Shown here piece by piece: positions 17,007 to 25,433 of a DNA stretch of 64,000 bases. The first letter of the stretch is position 1; each line of letters begins with the position of its first letter. Source of the stretch: Paenibacillus sp. FSL M7-0420 (GTDB lineage Bacteria > Bacillota > Bacilli > Paenibacillales > Paenibacillaceae); assembly GCF_038002345.1 (NCBI RefSeq), contig NZ_JBBOCJ010000001.1, positions 3,410,001-3,474,000 of the forward strand, written 5' to 3'. Position numbers and translations under genes: made by a program. The notes beneath the pieces are model-generated. The model had not been told where the DNA came from and did not search any database. It was given only the letters and a program-made list of their open reading frames with translations.

Positions 17007-18157
17007 TCCTTAAGCAGCCGCAATTTCAGGCATACACTGGAATCCATATTGCAGGTATCCAGGGGAAACGCTTCGATATCGAGATTACGAACGGGCGGTT
17101 CACCGCCGTGGCAGAAGCGGGTCCGCAACCTGAACAGGCAGAAGGCTCCCGGCAGCAGCAGCTATGGATCAGTCCGGGCATTCTGGATCTGCACACCCAT
17201 CTGGCCTGGACCGACTTCGACCATGAGGATCAGCTCCGCCGGGACCCCCGAGAGATTGAGGTGATGCAGGCGGAGGCCTTCGCCGCTACCTTGCGGACGG
17301 GGGTAACAACAGCCCGCGACGCCGGCGGTATTCTGCCTGCCACGATCCGGCATCTCGTGAAGTATTACCAGCAGCCGCTGCGCGTGGAGACCAGCAGTGA
17401 AATGCTGGGAGCCGCCGATGCCAAGGGGATCAAGCATCTGGAGAAGCGCCTGACGGATATCTACGCGACCGGGGCAGGCTGGGTCAAAATCATGGCAACC
17501 GGCGGTCTTGGCGCACCTACCGAGCAGGTTACGGAGCCGAACTTCTCCGGGGAGGATTTCGCCTTCATCGTCCGTCATGCCCATGCGAACGGGAAGAAGG
17601 TATTGGTGCATACCTGGGGCGGGGTGACGATTGACTGGTCCATTCAGGCCGGTGTGGAATCTATTGAGCACGGGATGTTCATGACCTGGGATCAGGCCGG
17701 GAGACTGGCCGAATCCGGCGTAGCTTACGTGCCGACCACTTCCATCTACCGGATCGCCGCCGATCCGAAGGGAGTGCTCGCGCTAAGTCCGCTCATCTGT
17801 GAACGCGCAGCCCGGGCCGCCGATGCTCACGCCGTCGCGCTTGGTTATGCCAGAGAGGCAGGGGTGCGGCTGGGCTTAGGCACCGATTACGCTACGCCTG
17901 CGCTGCATGGCTACAACCTGCAGGAATTCGACACCCTGCTGGACTATGGACTGAGCCGCGCGGAAGCGTGGCGGTCGGCTACAGAAGACGCGGCGGGGAT
18001 TCTCGGAAGCGGCCATGAGCTGGGCCGGATTGCGGAAGGCTATATTGCCGATGCCGTAATCTACGCCGCCGATCCGTATCAGGCCAAAAATGCGGATCAA
18101 CTGCGCACAAGCATTGTTACGGTCATTACCGGCGCGCAGGAAGAGGATTTGCTGTAA
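17003..18157 (+). CDS. metal-dependent amidohydrolase (imidazolonepropionase-like)
   Basis: This 384-residue protein of the amidohydrolase superfamily has the small N-terminal beta domain followed by ISPGILDLHTHLAWTD, in which H-x-H binds metal. It continues with RTGVTTARDAGG, KIMATGGLGAP (metal-bridging Lys region), VLVHTWGG, SIEHGMF and LGLGTDYATP, whose Asp is catalytic. The C-terminal IAEGYIADAVIYAADP returns to the beta domain. Relatives are imidazolonepropionases, Xaa-Pro dipeptidases and N-acyl or carbamate hydrolases. It overlaps the aminotransferase by 4 bases and closes the operon before a hairpin. A hydrolytic cyclic-amide or dipeptide step is plausible. Confidence 0.88.
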   Translation: MILKQPQFQAYTGIHIAGIQGKRFDIEITNGRFTAVAEAGPQPEQAEGSRQQQLWISPGILDLHTHLAWTDFDHEDQLRRDPREIEVMQAEAFAATLRTGVTTARDAGGILPATIRHLVKYYQQPLRVETSSEMLGAADAKGIKHLEKRLTDIYATGAGWVKIMATGGLGAPTEQVTEPNFSGEDFAFIVRHAHANGKKVLVHTWGGVTIDWSIQAGVESIEHGMFMTWDQAGRLAESGVAYVPTTSIYRIAADPKGVLALSPLICERAARAADAHAVALGYAREAGVRLGLGTDYATPALHGYNLQEFDTLLDYGLSRAEAWRSATEDAAGILGSGHELGRIAEGYIADAVIYAADPYQAKNADQLRTSIVTVITGAQEEDLL

Positions 18158-18170
18158 CGGATGTGCAAAG

Positions 18171-18200
18171 AGGCTGTCCTTTCTGATGAAGGACAGCCTT
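18171..18200 (+). terminator. hairpin terminator of the transporter/aminotransferase operon
   Basis: The arms AGGCTGTCCTTTC (18171-18183) and GAAGGACAGCCT (18188-18199) pair with one bulge around the loop TGAT. The following TCTTGCGTTCT is only moderately U-rich, so efficiency is uncertain. Confidence 0.6.
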
Positions 18201-18220
18201 CTTGCGTTCTGATGGCCCTA

Positions 18221-18516
18221 GGCTGAATGTATGCGAAAAACCGATAACATTGGGGGGCAACTTAGGCGTGTGGTCCAAATGTAATCGAAAAACCGACTAC
18301 ATTAGGGCGCAACGTAGGCGTGTGGCCGAATGTAATCGAAAAACCGACTACATTAGGGCGCTACGCTGGCATGTGGCCGAATGGAATCGAAAAACCGACT
18401 ACATTAGGGCGCAGCATAGGCGTGTGGCCCAATGTAATCGAAAAACCGATCACAATGGAGCGCTGGAGGGCACGTGAGCTAAGTCTAATCGAAAAACCGA
18501 TCACATTGTGCCCCGC
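18221..18516. repeat. intergenic array B: six 51-bp hairpin units
   Basis: CGAAAAACCGA recurs at 18234, 18286, 18337, 18388, 18439 and 18490, giving spacings of 52, 51, 51, 51 and 51 bases. In the best units AATGTAATCG and CGACTACATT form a stem around AAAAAC. Later units replace the right arm by CGATCACA, which still pairs with TGTAATCG. The inter-stem sequence (GGGCGCAACGTAGGCGTGTGGCC-like) is also similar between units, unlike CRISPR spacers. Because 51 is divisible by 3 the array reads as an open frame of 17-residue repeats, which I take to be an artefact. Nothing else is seen in this 412-base gap. Confidence 0.88.
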
Positions 18517-18569
18517 TGAGCCTCCCAGCTTTTCACCCGCCAGCATCATTCAGTTCAAATTGTAACCAT

Positions 18570-19505
18570 TCACAGCTCCGTATACTGCTTAACCACCTGA
18601 TCCAGGTAAGCCTCTACCTCAGGTGTCTTCTTATTCCCGGCAGCGTCGAGCAGCGGCACCAGCTTGGACAGAATGTTCAGCACCTTATTGTCGCCTGGCC
18701 CCTCCATCAGAACCTGTTCGTAGGCTTTGCGCAGCTCAGGGTCCAGTTCCATAGTGTCATAATCGTAGGCAGGTGTATTGTCCGAGCCGAGCAGCACTAA
18801 GGGAACGGTATAGGACATTTCATTGCGGATGGCCGCTGTCCGGTTCGACTTCGGGTAGTCCTGGACATAATCACTCATAATGGCCGCTCTGCCGATCAGC
18901 TCATCCCAAGTGATCACGATACCTGCGTCGAAGGTCGACGGCATGTTGCTCTCCGTGGCCATGATATCAATATAAGCGGCGATATCCTTGCTGATATAGG
19001 GCTTGAATACCTTGAATCCTTCATAATGCATAACTGCATAATACATACCTTCGCTGGTCTCCAGCTTATAGCCTTTATCCCAGACCTCTTCAATGAGCTT
19101 GCGGACGGCAGGCTGCTTCACCCGCTTCAGGATCTCCGTATAGGTCATATCGTTGTTAATTTGGGCATCGAACAGAGCCTTTTGCACAGAATCACTATAG
19201 AGCTTTTCGGAGAACCGTTCTAACCCGGCCTTCTGGGCATTCTCCAGTTGAAGGGTCATGACCGTGCCGTACCAGGAGCCAACTTTGGAGATATGGTTCA
19301 TAAGATATTTGCGTGCTTGAGCCTGGCTGGCGGGATTGCTTACATATTTGCGGAACTGGTTATAGACCGCCTGGGCATCCGCTGTGGATGCCGCAGCCAC
19401 CGGCTGTGCACCTGCAAACACTGTGCCGCCTGCCAGAGTCAGCGCTGTACCGAGCAGCACCGCTCTTGCTGTTTTTTTTAGAGAATGTGGAATAGTTCTC
19501 ATCAT
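18570..19505 (-). CDS. secreted protein of unknown function
   Basis: This 311-residue protein has a clear signal peptide: two or three basic residues (HSLKKTAR), a hydrophobic core (AVLLGTALTLAGGTVFAG) and Ala-rich cleavage candidates near residue 38 (VAAAST). The mature part of about 270 residues is mostly helical by composition and rich in Tyr, Lys and Asp, with no Cys and no motif I recognise. On the minus strand CAGGAGGTAC precedes ATGATG, so the first or second ATG may be used. It stands alone, with array B at its 3' side and an HAD gene divergent at its 5' side. Function cannot be assigned. Confidence 0.82.
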   Translation of the reverse strand: MMRTIPHSLKKTARAVLLGTALTLAGGTVFAGAQPVAAASTADAQAVYNQFRKYVSNPASQAQARKYLMNHISKVGSWYGTVMTLQLENAQKAGLERFSEKLYSDSVQKALFDAQINNDMTYTEILKRVKQPAVRKLIEEVWDKGYKLETSEGMYYAVMHYEGFKVFKPYISKDIAAYIDIMATESNMPSTFDAGIVITWDELIGRAAIMSDYVQDYPKSNRTAAIRNEMSYTVPLVLLGSDNTPAYDYDTMELDPELRKAYEQVLMEGPGDNKVLNILSKLVPLLDAAGNKKTPEVEAYLDQVVKQYTEL

Positions 19506-19668
19506 GTACCTCCTGCGGGATAAAATGCTTGCTATGATGCGCTATCTTATCTATTTAGACAGACCCGGAATGAATGAATCGGGCGGCTCTTATGAAATAA
19601 CGCTTGACTTGGAACGCATTTCATAACCTATAGTTCAGTGGAAGACTAGACAAAGGGGAGAAGAGGAT

Positions 19669-20520
19669 ATGAATCAGACCAGCAGCAAGATTATTTTCAT
19701 AGATATTGACGGAACGCTTCTCATGGAGAATGGAATAGTCCCGGAATCGGCAGTGCAGGCATGCCAGCAGGCACGGAAGAACGGGCATTTGCTGTACCTG
19801 TGCACCGGACGCTCCAAGGCTGAAATCTATGATTATATCTGGGAGATCGGGTTCGACGGGTTGATTGGAGCGGCCGGCGGATATGTGGAGAGCCGTGGCG
19901 AAATGCTTTATCATAAAAAAGTGACCCCGGAGGATGCGAAGCATTTGATCGATTATTTTAACGCGAACGGGGTCGATTTCATTCTGGAATCCAATACGGC
20001 GCTTCACGGCAGCCGCCATTTACAGCCTCATCTGGAACGCAGAATCTATGGCGACTTGCTGAATGACCCCGAGGCGCAGGAGAGAAAACGGCTGTCGCCC
20101 CATCCCTATATCGCAACACTTACTTATGGGGACGAGGAATTATATCTGGATGATGTCAACAAAGTATGCTTCTTGGAGAGCAGTCTGCCCTTTGATCAGA
20201 TTCAGGAGGAATTGCAGGACCGGTTCACGGCGATTCAGTGCTCCATCCCGATCTTCGGAGAGAACAGCGGGGAGCTAATGATGCCTGGCGTTCATAAAGC
20301 TTCCGCTATTGCCGATGTCCTGCATCATTTGAATATCCCGCTTGAGAACAGTATGGCGATTGGAGACGGGCTGAATGATATGGAGATGCTGGAATATGTC
20401 CAGGTGGGGGTTGCCATGGGCAATGCCCGCGAGCCGCTCAAAGCAATTGCTGATGACATCACCGATTCAATTGAGAACGATGGACTGTATAACTGCTTCC
20501 TGAAGTACGGACTGATCTGA
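19669..20520 (+). CDS. Cof-type HAD-superfamily phosphatase
   Basis: This 283-residue cytoplasmic hydrolase starts with motif I IIFIDIDGTLL, whose first Asp is the nucleophile. It has the motif II Thr in LYLCTGRSKAE, a long C2-type cap from about residue 85 to 190 and motif IV AIGDGLNDMEML near residue 225. The pattern is that of the Cof/YidA/YwpJ group, which dephosphorylates sugar phosphates, FMN or similar small molecules. AGGGGAGAAGAGG precedes the ATG. No operon partner; the ABC-F gene downstream has its own promoter and leader. Confidence 0.9.
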   Translation: MNQTSSKIIFIDIDGTLLMENGIVPESAVQACQQARKNGHLLYLCTGRSKAEIYDYIWEIGFDGLIGAAGGYVESRGEMLYHKKVTPEDAKHLIDYFNANGVDFILESNTALHGSRHLQPHLERRIYGDLLNDPEAQERKRLSPHPYIATLTYGDEELYLDDVNKVCFLESSLPFDQIQEELQDRFTAIQCSIPIFGENSGELMMPGVHKASAIADVLHHLNIPLENSMAIGDGLNDMEMLEYVQVGVAMGNAREPLKAIADDITDSIENDGLYNCFLKYGLI

Positions 20521-20527
20521 ATGCGGG

Positions 20528-20556
20528 TTGATCTCCGGAAAGACTCGTGTTAAAAT
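20528..20556 (+). promoter_or_regulatory. promoter of the ABC-F leader transcript
   Basis: TTGATC (20528-20533), 17 bases, TAAAAT (20551-20556). It lies just after the HAD stop and would start a transcript with an untranslated leader of about 255 bases before the ABC-F start codon. Confidence 0.65.
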
Positions 20557-20590
20557 GCACTTAATTAAGCGATGGGAGTTGAAGAGTATC

Positions 20591-20611
20591 GTGCGGACAT
20601 TTCTTGCGTAA
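20591..20611 (+). CDS. putative leader peptide of the ABC-F attenuator
   Basis: A 6-codon open frame, GTG CGG ACA TTT CTT GCG TAA (MRTFLA), lies in the leader of the ABC-F gene, about 28 bases after the predicted transcription start. GGGAG is 12-13 bases upstream, longer than usual, so translation is uncertain. Short leader peptides on which drug-bound ribosomes stall are known to control ABC-F, erm and related resistance genes. Its assignment rests on position, not on similarity. Confidence 0.4.
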   Translation: MRTFLA

Positions 20612-20759
20612 TGTGACCAATAAACAAGCGTTATTTGCGGCGCGCAATTTATGGTTGATATGCAGGAAGGGTCTGCCTCTTTTCACTCTGGTCCAAATAT
20701 CCTTATTCAAGTCCGCCTGGAGATAAGTGTCCGGGTATGGGATTTGCTGTGTTTATTTG

Positions 20760-20797
20760 AGCTGCTGGAGGAGAACCTTCTTGCAGCTTTTATTTTT
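20760..20797 (+). terminator. leader terminator (attenuator) upstream of the ABC-F gene
   Basis: AGCTGC (20760-20765) pairs with GCAGCT (20783-20788). The stem continues inward past one mismatch through GGAGG/CCTTC-type pairs, and TTTTATTTTT follows. It lies between a good promoter and the AGGAGG (20806-20811) of the coding gene, so transcription should stop here unless an alternative fold forms. I could not identify the antiterminator arm with confidence. Confidence 0.75.
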
Positions 20798-20819
20798 GTA
20801 AATACAGGAGGATACGTGT

Positions 20820-22301
20820 ATGTCTTTGATTAATGTGAGCAACCTGACTTTTGCCTATGAGGGCACTTACGAACATATTTTTGAGAATGTGAGCTTTCAG
20901 CTGGATACAGATTGGAAACTGGGCTTCACCGGACGCAACGGCCGCGGCAAAACCACCTTCCTGAACCTGCTGCTCGGCAAATATGAATACAGCGGGACGA
21001 TATCCGCACAGGTGGGCTTCGAGTATTTCCCGTTTGCGGTGGCTGACCCTGCGGCTCTGACCGTGGATGTCATGCAGGAGATTGACCCGGAGATGGAGCA
21101 CTGGAAGCTGATGCGAGAGCTGTCGCTGCTGCGGGTGTCCGAGGATACGCTGTACCGGCCGTTTGAATCCCTGTCGAACGGGGAGCAGACGAAGGTGCTG
21201 CTGGCGGCTCTGTTCGCGCGCGAGAACCAGTTCCTGCTCATTGACGAACCGACGAACCATCTGGATGCGAAGGGCCGGAAGCTGGTCAGTGACTATCTGC
21301 GTACGAAGAGCGGGTATATTCTGGTGTCGCATGACCGTGCTTTTCTCGATAACTGTGTGGACCATATCTTGTCGATTAACAAGACCAATATTGAGATCCA
21401 GAAGGGCAATTTCAGCAGCTGGTGGGAGAACAAGTCCAGACAGGATCAGTTCGAGCTGGCGGAGGATGAGAAGCTGCGGAAGGACATCAAGCGCTTGTCG
21501 GACTCTGCCAAAAGAACAGGCGGCTGGGCGCATGAAGTCGAGAAATCCAAGAATGGCACCCGAAGCTCCGGCAACAAATTGGATAAGGGCTATGTCGGCC
21601 ACAAGGCCGCCAAGATGATGAAGCGTTCCAAGTCGATTCAGCAGCGGCAGGAATCCGCCATCGCCGAGAAGTCGAAGCTGCTGCGGAACTTGGAGAGCGC
21701 AGACAGTCTGAAGATCGCACAGCTTCCTTATCATAAGCAGCAATTGGTGGAGCTGGAGGATCTCTCGATCCGCTATGGGGATACAACAGTATGCTCCGGC
21801 GTTAGCTTCGCTCTGGAACAGGGGGACCGGATATCCCTCTCCGGCAGCAACGGCTCAGGTAAATCAAGTATTCTGAAGCTGATCTGCGGCGAGGACATAA
21901 GCTATACCGGTCACTTCCTGCGGGACAGCCAGCTGGCTATCTCTTATGTGTCTCAGGACACCTCGCACCTCCAGGGCAGCCTGAACGATTATGCCAGAGA
22001 ACGGGGAATCGACGAGAGCCTGTTCAAGGCCATCCTGCGGAAGCTTGATTTCACGCGGCTGCAATTCGAGAAGGAGTTGTCCACATACAGCGGCGGGCAG
22101 AAGAAAAAGGTGCTGATTGCCGCCAGCCTCAGCGAGCAGGTACATCTGCACATCTGGGATGAACCGCTCAACTTCATCGATGTCATCTCCCGGATGCAGA
22201 TCGAGGAGCTGCTGCTGGAATATACGCCGACCATCCTGTTCGTGGAGCATGACCGTGAATTCTGCGCGAATATCGCAACGAAGCAGGTTCTGCTAGACTA
22301 A
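20820..22301 (+). CDS. ABC-F ATPase, Lsa/Vga-like ribosome protection protein
   Basis: This 493-residue soluble protein has two ABC domains and no membrane segment. The first has Walker A GFTGRNGRGKTT, signature LSNGEQTKV and Walker B FLLIDEPTNHLD. The second has SLSGSNGSGKSS, YSGGQKKKV and LHIWDEPLNFID. The charged linker (about residues 185-300) is the region that enters the ribosome. Length, the start MSLINVSNLTFAYEGTYEHI and the NFID ending of the second Walker B resemble the Lsa group, which protects the 50S peptidyl-transferase centre from lincosamides, pleuromutilins and streptogramin A. The promoter, short frame and terminator upstream suggest drug-inducible attenuation. The drug spectrum cannot be read from sequence. 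Confidence 0.9.
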   Translation: MSLINVSNLTFAYEGTYEHIFENVSFQLDTDWKLGFTGRNGRGKTTFLNLLLGKYEYSGTISAQVGFEYFPFAVADPAALTVDVMQEIDPEMEHWKLMRELSLLRVSEDTLYRPFESLSNGEQTKVLLAALFARENQFLLIDEPTNHLDAKGRKLVSDYLRTKSGYILVSHDRAFLDNCVDHILSINKTNIEIQKGNFSSWWENKSRQDQFELAEDEKLRKDIKRLSDSAKRTGGWAHEVEKSKNGTRSSGNKLDKGYVGHKAAKMMKRSKSIQQRQESAIAEKSKLLRNLESADSLKIAQLPYHKQQLVELEDLSIRYGDTTVCSGVSFALEQGDRISLSGSNGSGKSSILKLICGEDISYTGHFLRDSQLAISYVSQDTSHLQGSLNDYARERGIDESLFKAILRKLDFTRLQFEKELSTYSGGQKKKVLIAASLSEQVHLHIWDEPLNFIDVISRMQIEELLLEYTPTILFVEHDREFCANIATKQVLLD

Positions 22302-22355
22302 GCTCAAGAGAAATCCGTAATACAAACTATATTCAGGAAAGCAGGGAACAAGTGA

Positions 22356-23336
22356 ATGGAATATACAAAAATGGGCAATACCGGCCTTGATGTCTCCAGA
22401 CTGTGTCTGGGTTGTATGAGCTTTGGCGATGCCAAGCGCTGGGTGCATCCGTGGGTGCTGGATGAAGAGCAGAGCCGGACGATGATCCGTGCCGCACTGG
22501 ACCTGGGCATTAATTTCTTTGATACGGCCAATGTCTATTCTGACGGCACGAGTGAAGAAATGCTCGGACGGGCTTTGAAGGACATGACTGCCAGGGATGA
22601 GGTGGTGATTGCCACCAAAGTATTCTTCCCTATGCGAACCGGACCGAACGGCGGGGGCTTGTCCCGCAAGGCGATTATGAGCGAGATCGACCACAGCCTG
22701 AAGCGGCTGGGCACCGATTATGTCGATCTGTACCAGATTCACCGCTGGGATTATACTACGCCGATTGAAGAAACAATGGAAGCCCTGCATGATGTGGTGA
22801 AGGCGGGAAAAGCCCGCTACATTGGCGCTTCCGCCATGTATGCCTGGCAGTTCCAGAAGGCGCTGCATGTTGCTGACAAGAACGGCTGGACCCGGTTCGT
22901 CTCCATGCAGAATCATCTGAATCTCATCTACCGTGAAGAGGAACGTGAAATGCTGCCGCTCTGTAAGGAAGAGGGCATCGCGGTCATCCCCTACAGCCCG
23001 CTGGCTTCCGGCCGGTTGACCCGGGACTGGGCGGAATCTACGCTGCGCTCGGAAACGGATCAGGTACAGAGATCCAAATATGATGCTACAGCCGATAAGG
23101 ACCGTCTGATTGTTGAGCAAGTAGCTGCCATTGCAGCAGAGCGCGGAGTTCCACGCATCCATGTTGCACTGGCCTGGCTGCTGCAGAAACAGCCGGTAAC
23201 TGCGCCGATTATCGGGGCGACGAAGCTGTCGCATATTACCGATGCGGTAGGGGCGCTATCTCTTCAGCTGACAGCTGAAGAAATTGCTCGGCTGGAAGAG
23301 CATTACGTCCCGCATGCCATCGTTGGAGCGCTTTAA
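22356..23336 (+). CDS. aldo/keto reductase
   Basis: This 326-residue NADPH-dependent TIM-barrel oxidoreductase has the YajO/Kvbeta-like pattern. Its start is MEYTKMGNTGLDVSRLCLG, the catalytic tetrad residues are visible as D-T-A-N-V-Y (Asp and Tyr), ATK (Lys) and the His in YQIHRWD, and the cofactor loop is IPYSPLASGRLTR. The C-terminal IIGATKLSHITDAVGAL is the usual phosphate-binding end. Substrates of this group are broad (aldehydes, sugars). It is monocistronic, with a strong terminator at 23380. Confidence 0.9.
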   Translation: MEYTKMGNTGLDVSRLCLGCMSFGDAKRWVHPWVLDEEQSRTMIRAALDLGINFFDTANVYSDGTSEEMLGRALKDMTARDEVVIATKVFFPMRTGPNGGGLSRKAIMSEIDHSLKRLGTDYVDLYQIHRWDYTTPIEETMEALHDVVKAGKARYIGASAMYAWQFQKALHVADKNGWTRFVSMQNHLNLIYREEEREMLPLCKEEGIAVIPYSPLASGRLTRDWAESTLRSETDQVQRSKYDATADKDRLIVEQVAAIAAERGVPRIHVALAWLLQKQPVTAPIIGATKLSHITDAVGALSLQLTAEEIARLEEHYVPHAIVGAL

Positions 23337-23379
23337 AAGTTTCCATTCAGCAGACAACGGAATCAGTTTCATCCCTTGA

Positions 23380-23412
23380 GCGCGTGCCGGTATCATCCGG
23401 CATGCGCTTTTT
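23380..23412 (+). terminator. intrinsic terminator after the aldo/keto reductase
   Basis: GCGCGTGCCGG (23380-23390) pairs with CCGGCATGCGC (23397-23407) around TATCAT, followed by TTTTT. One mismatch lies in the stem. Confidence 0.85.
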
Positions 23413-23466
23413 GCTGCATAGCCACTTCTGCCATATCCGCCTGTATCCCTCAAATACGCCTCAGCT

Positions 23467-23480
23467 GGTAAGCGCTTCAC
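23467..23480. promoter_or_regulatory. cre-like / LacI-type operator candidate
   Basis: GGTAAGCGCTTCAC has the AAGCGCTT core seen in CcpA catabolite-response elements and other LacI-family operators, about 95 bases before the sugar transporter operon. The flanks depart from the consensus at several positions, so this is tentative. Confidence 0.3.
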
Positions 23481-23573
23481 AAGATCAAATCAGAACGATA
23501 GATATCCAACCGCTGTTATATAGGCGGGGGAGGCAGTTCCTTTTATGATAGAAGTATCAAGGGGGGGAGACAA

Positions 23574-24467
23574 TTGTACAACAAATTCTACAAATACCGC
23601 TGGCAATATCTGATGATCCTGCCCGGAGTAGTCCTGCTGTTTCTGTTCAGCTATATCCCCATGGCCGGTATTCAGGTCGCCTTCAAGGATTTTCAGATTG
23701 GTACCTCGATCTGGGACAGCACCTGGGCGGGCTTGGATAACTTCACGTTCCTGGAAGACCCGCAGTTCCTGACCGTGGTCCAGAATACGCTGTACATTTC
23801 GGTGCTGAAGTTCATCTGCGGCTTCCCGGCCCCGATTCTGCTGGCGCTCCTGATCAACGAAGTGACCCGGCCGGCATTCAAGCGTTTCGTCCAATCGGTC
23901 AGCTATCTGCCGCATTTCTTCTCCTGGATCGTTGTTGCTTATATTCTGCAATCCTTCCTTACGCTGGATGGCGGGCTGGTCAATCAGTTTATCGGGCAGG
24001 CGGGGGGAGATCCGGTATTCTTCCTGGGTTCGACGGAGTGGTTCCGTCCAATCATTGTCTTCAGCGGCTTATGGAAAGAAACCGGCTGGAACACCATTCT
24101 CTATCTGGCAGCCATTACAACCATTGATCCGCAGCTGTATGAATCGGCGAAGGTGGAAGGTGCAGGCAAGCTGGCACAGATCCGCCATATCACCCTTCCC
24201 GGAATTATGCCAACCATCTCCATTGTGCTGATTCTGAGTATTCCGAGCTTAATTACAGTGGGAATGGATCAGATTTATCCGCTCATGAACTCTGCCAATC
24301 ATAGTGTTGCCGATGTGCTGGATACGTATATCCTCCGCAACGGCTTACAGCAGGGGTACTTCGGGATGGCGACGGCAGTAGGTTTATTGTCTTCGCTCAT
24401 CAGCCTGATCCTGGTCGTCTCAACCAATCAGCTATCCAGAAAACTAAACGGGGAAGGACTGTGGTGA
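23574..24467 (+). CDS. sugar ABC transporter permease (LplB/UgpA type)
   Basis: This 297-residue inner membrane permease has about six helices and the EAA loop YESAKVEGAGKLAQIRHITLPGI, preceded by YLAAITTIDPQL. The start YNKFYKYRWQYLMILPGVVLLFLF and the family layout match the LplB/YtcP importers typical of Paenibacillus polysaccharide loci. A TTG start at 23574 follows GGGGGGGAG; no ATG fits better. It pairs with the next permease. The ATPase is not encoded here; such systems commonly share an MsmX-like ATPase encoded elsewhere. Confidence 0.9.
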   Translation: MYNKFYKYRWQYLMILPGVVLLFLFSYIPMAGIQVAFKDFQIGTSIWDSTWAGLDNFTFLEDPQFLTVVQNTLYISVLKFICGFPAPILLALLINEVTRPAFKRFVQSVSYLPHFFSWIVVAYILQSFLTLDGGLVNQFIGQAGGDPVFFLGSTEWFRPIIVFSGLWKETGWNTILYLAAITTIDPQLYESAKVEGAGKLAQIRHITLPGIMPTISIVLILSIPSLITVGMDQIYPLMNSANHSVADVLDTYILRNGLQQGYFGMATAVGLLSSLISLILVVSTNQLSRKLNGEGLW

Positions 24468-24473
24468 AGGCAC

Positions 24474-25370
24474 ATGAAAGCAAGCCGAGGTGAAAAAATA
24501 GCAGAATACATCATTATTGTACTGCTATCCCTGTTATGCGTATCGGTGCTGTATCCGTTCCTCTACATGCTGGCGATATCGCTGAATGACGGTGCAGATG
24601 CAGCCAAAGGCGGGGTCTATCTCTGGCCGCGCAGCTTCACACTGATTAATTACGAGATTGTGCTCGGCAACGAGACCATCAGGCATTCCTATCTCATTAC
24701 AGTGGGCAGAACGGTAATTGGCACGGTTGGCGGGCTGCTGGTCACCCTGCTGGTGGCCTTTGGCCTCTCCTACCGGGGATTGCCGCTGCGCGGCACGATT
24801 CTCAGCTACATTCTGCTGACAATGCTGTTCAGCGGCGGACTCGTCCCCTTTTACATCCAGCTCAATAGTCTTGGCCTGATTAATACGTTCTGGGTATATA
24901 TTCTGCCGGGATTGTTCTCCGTCTGGAATATGTTCGTCATGCTGAAGTTCATTCAGGGCATCCCGGAAGCGCTCGTTGAGTCGGCGGAGCTGGATGGGGC
25001 CGGACCGGTCCGTATTCTATGGCAAATCATCGTGCCGTTATCGAAGCCAATGCTCGCTGCGCTGGGGCTGTTCACCGCAGTGGGCCACTGGAATGACTGG
25101 TTCGCCGGGGCCTTCTTCGTCACGAAACAGAATTTGATTCCTGTGCAGACCTTCCTGCAGCAGCTGCTGTCGGCACAGGATCTGTCGGCCGTGCTCGGCT
25201 CCAACAACAATCAGGAGGCACTGGCCCGCAGCTCGCAGCTACAGAATATTACGCTGATGTCGATCAAAATGTCTGTCGTGATGGTCAGTGCACTTCCGAT
25301 TCTCTGTGTGTATCCGTTCCTGCAGAAATATTTCGTCAAAGGTGTTCTCCTGGGGTCAGTGAAGGGCTGA
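24474..25370 (+). CDS. sugar ABC transporter permease (LplC/UgpE type)
   Basis: This 298-residue permease has a first helix IIIVLLSLLCVSVLYPFLYML and the LplC-family signature FSGGLVPFYIQLNSLGL. The EAA loop is VESAELDGAGPVRILWQIIVPL, and the C-terminal end LPILCVYPFLQKYFVKGVLLGSVKG is strongly typical of CUT1 LplC/YtcP proteins. It starts 6 bases after the partner permease. Together with the binding protein downstream it should import an oligosaccharide. Confidence 0.92.
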   Translation: MKASRGEKIAEYIIIVLLSLLCVSVLYPFLYMLAISLNDGADAAKGGVYLWPRSFTLINYEIVLGNETIRHSYLITVGRTVIGTVGGLLVTLLVAFGLSYRGLPLRGTILSYILLTMLFSGGLVPFYIQLNSLGLINTFWVYILPGLFSVWNMFVMLKFIQGIPEALVESAELDGAGPVRILWQIIVPLSKPMLAALGLFTAVGHWNDWFAGAFFVTKQNLIPVQTFLQQLLSAQDLSAVLGSNNNQEALARSSQLQNITLMSIKMSVVMVSALPILCVYPFLQKYFVKGVLLGSVKG

Positions 25371-25433
25371 TCTCTAAGTTAATGGCTATAGAACCATTTC
25401 ACTGTACAATAACCATATAGGGGGAGTATTCTA

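Noticed and set aside
18202..18477. Open frame of 91 residues with 17-residue repeats over array B
   Set aside because: A 51-base period is divisible by three, so a frame stays open by chance. There is no ribosome site, and the composition (RKTDYIRAQ repeats) looks non-protein.
18221..18516. Array B as a CRISPR
   Set aside because: Units are degenerate, the sequences between hairpins are similar to each other rather than unique, and no cas gene is in the window.
25388..25404. Fourth copy of the shared operator box (GAACCATTTCACTGTAC)
   Set aside because: Resembles the 56993 box, but a -10 at the same 50-base distance would fall inside the coding region of the binding-protein gene, so the architecture is not shared.
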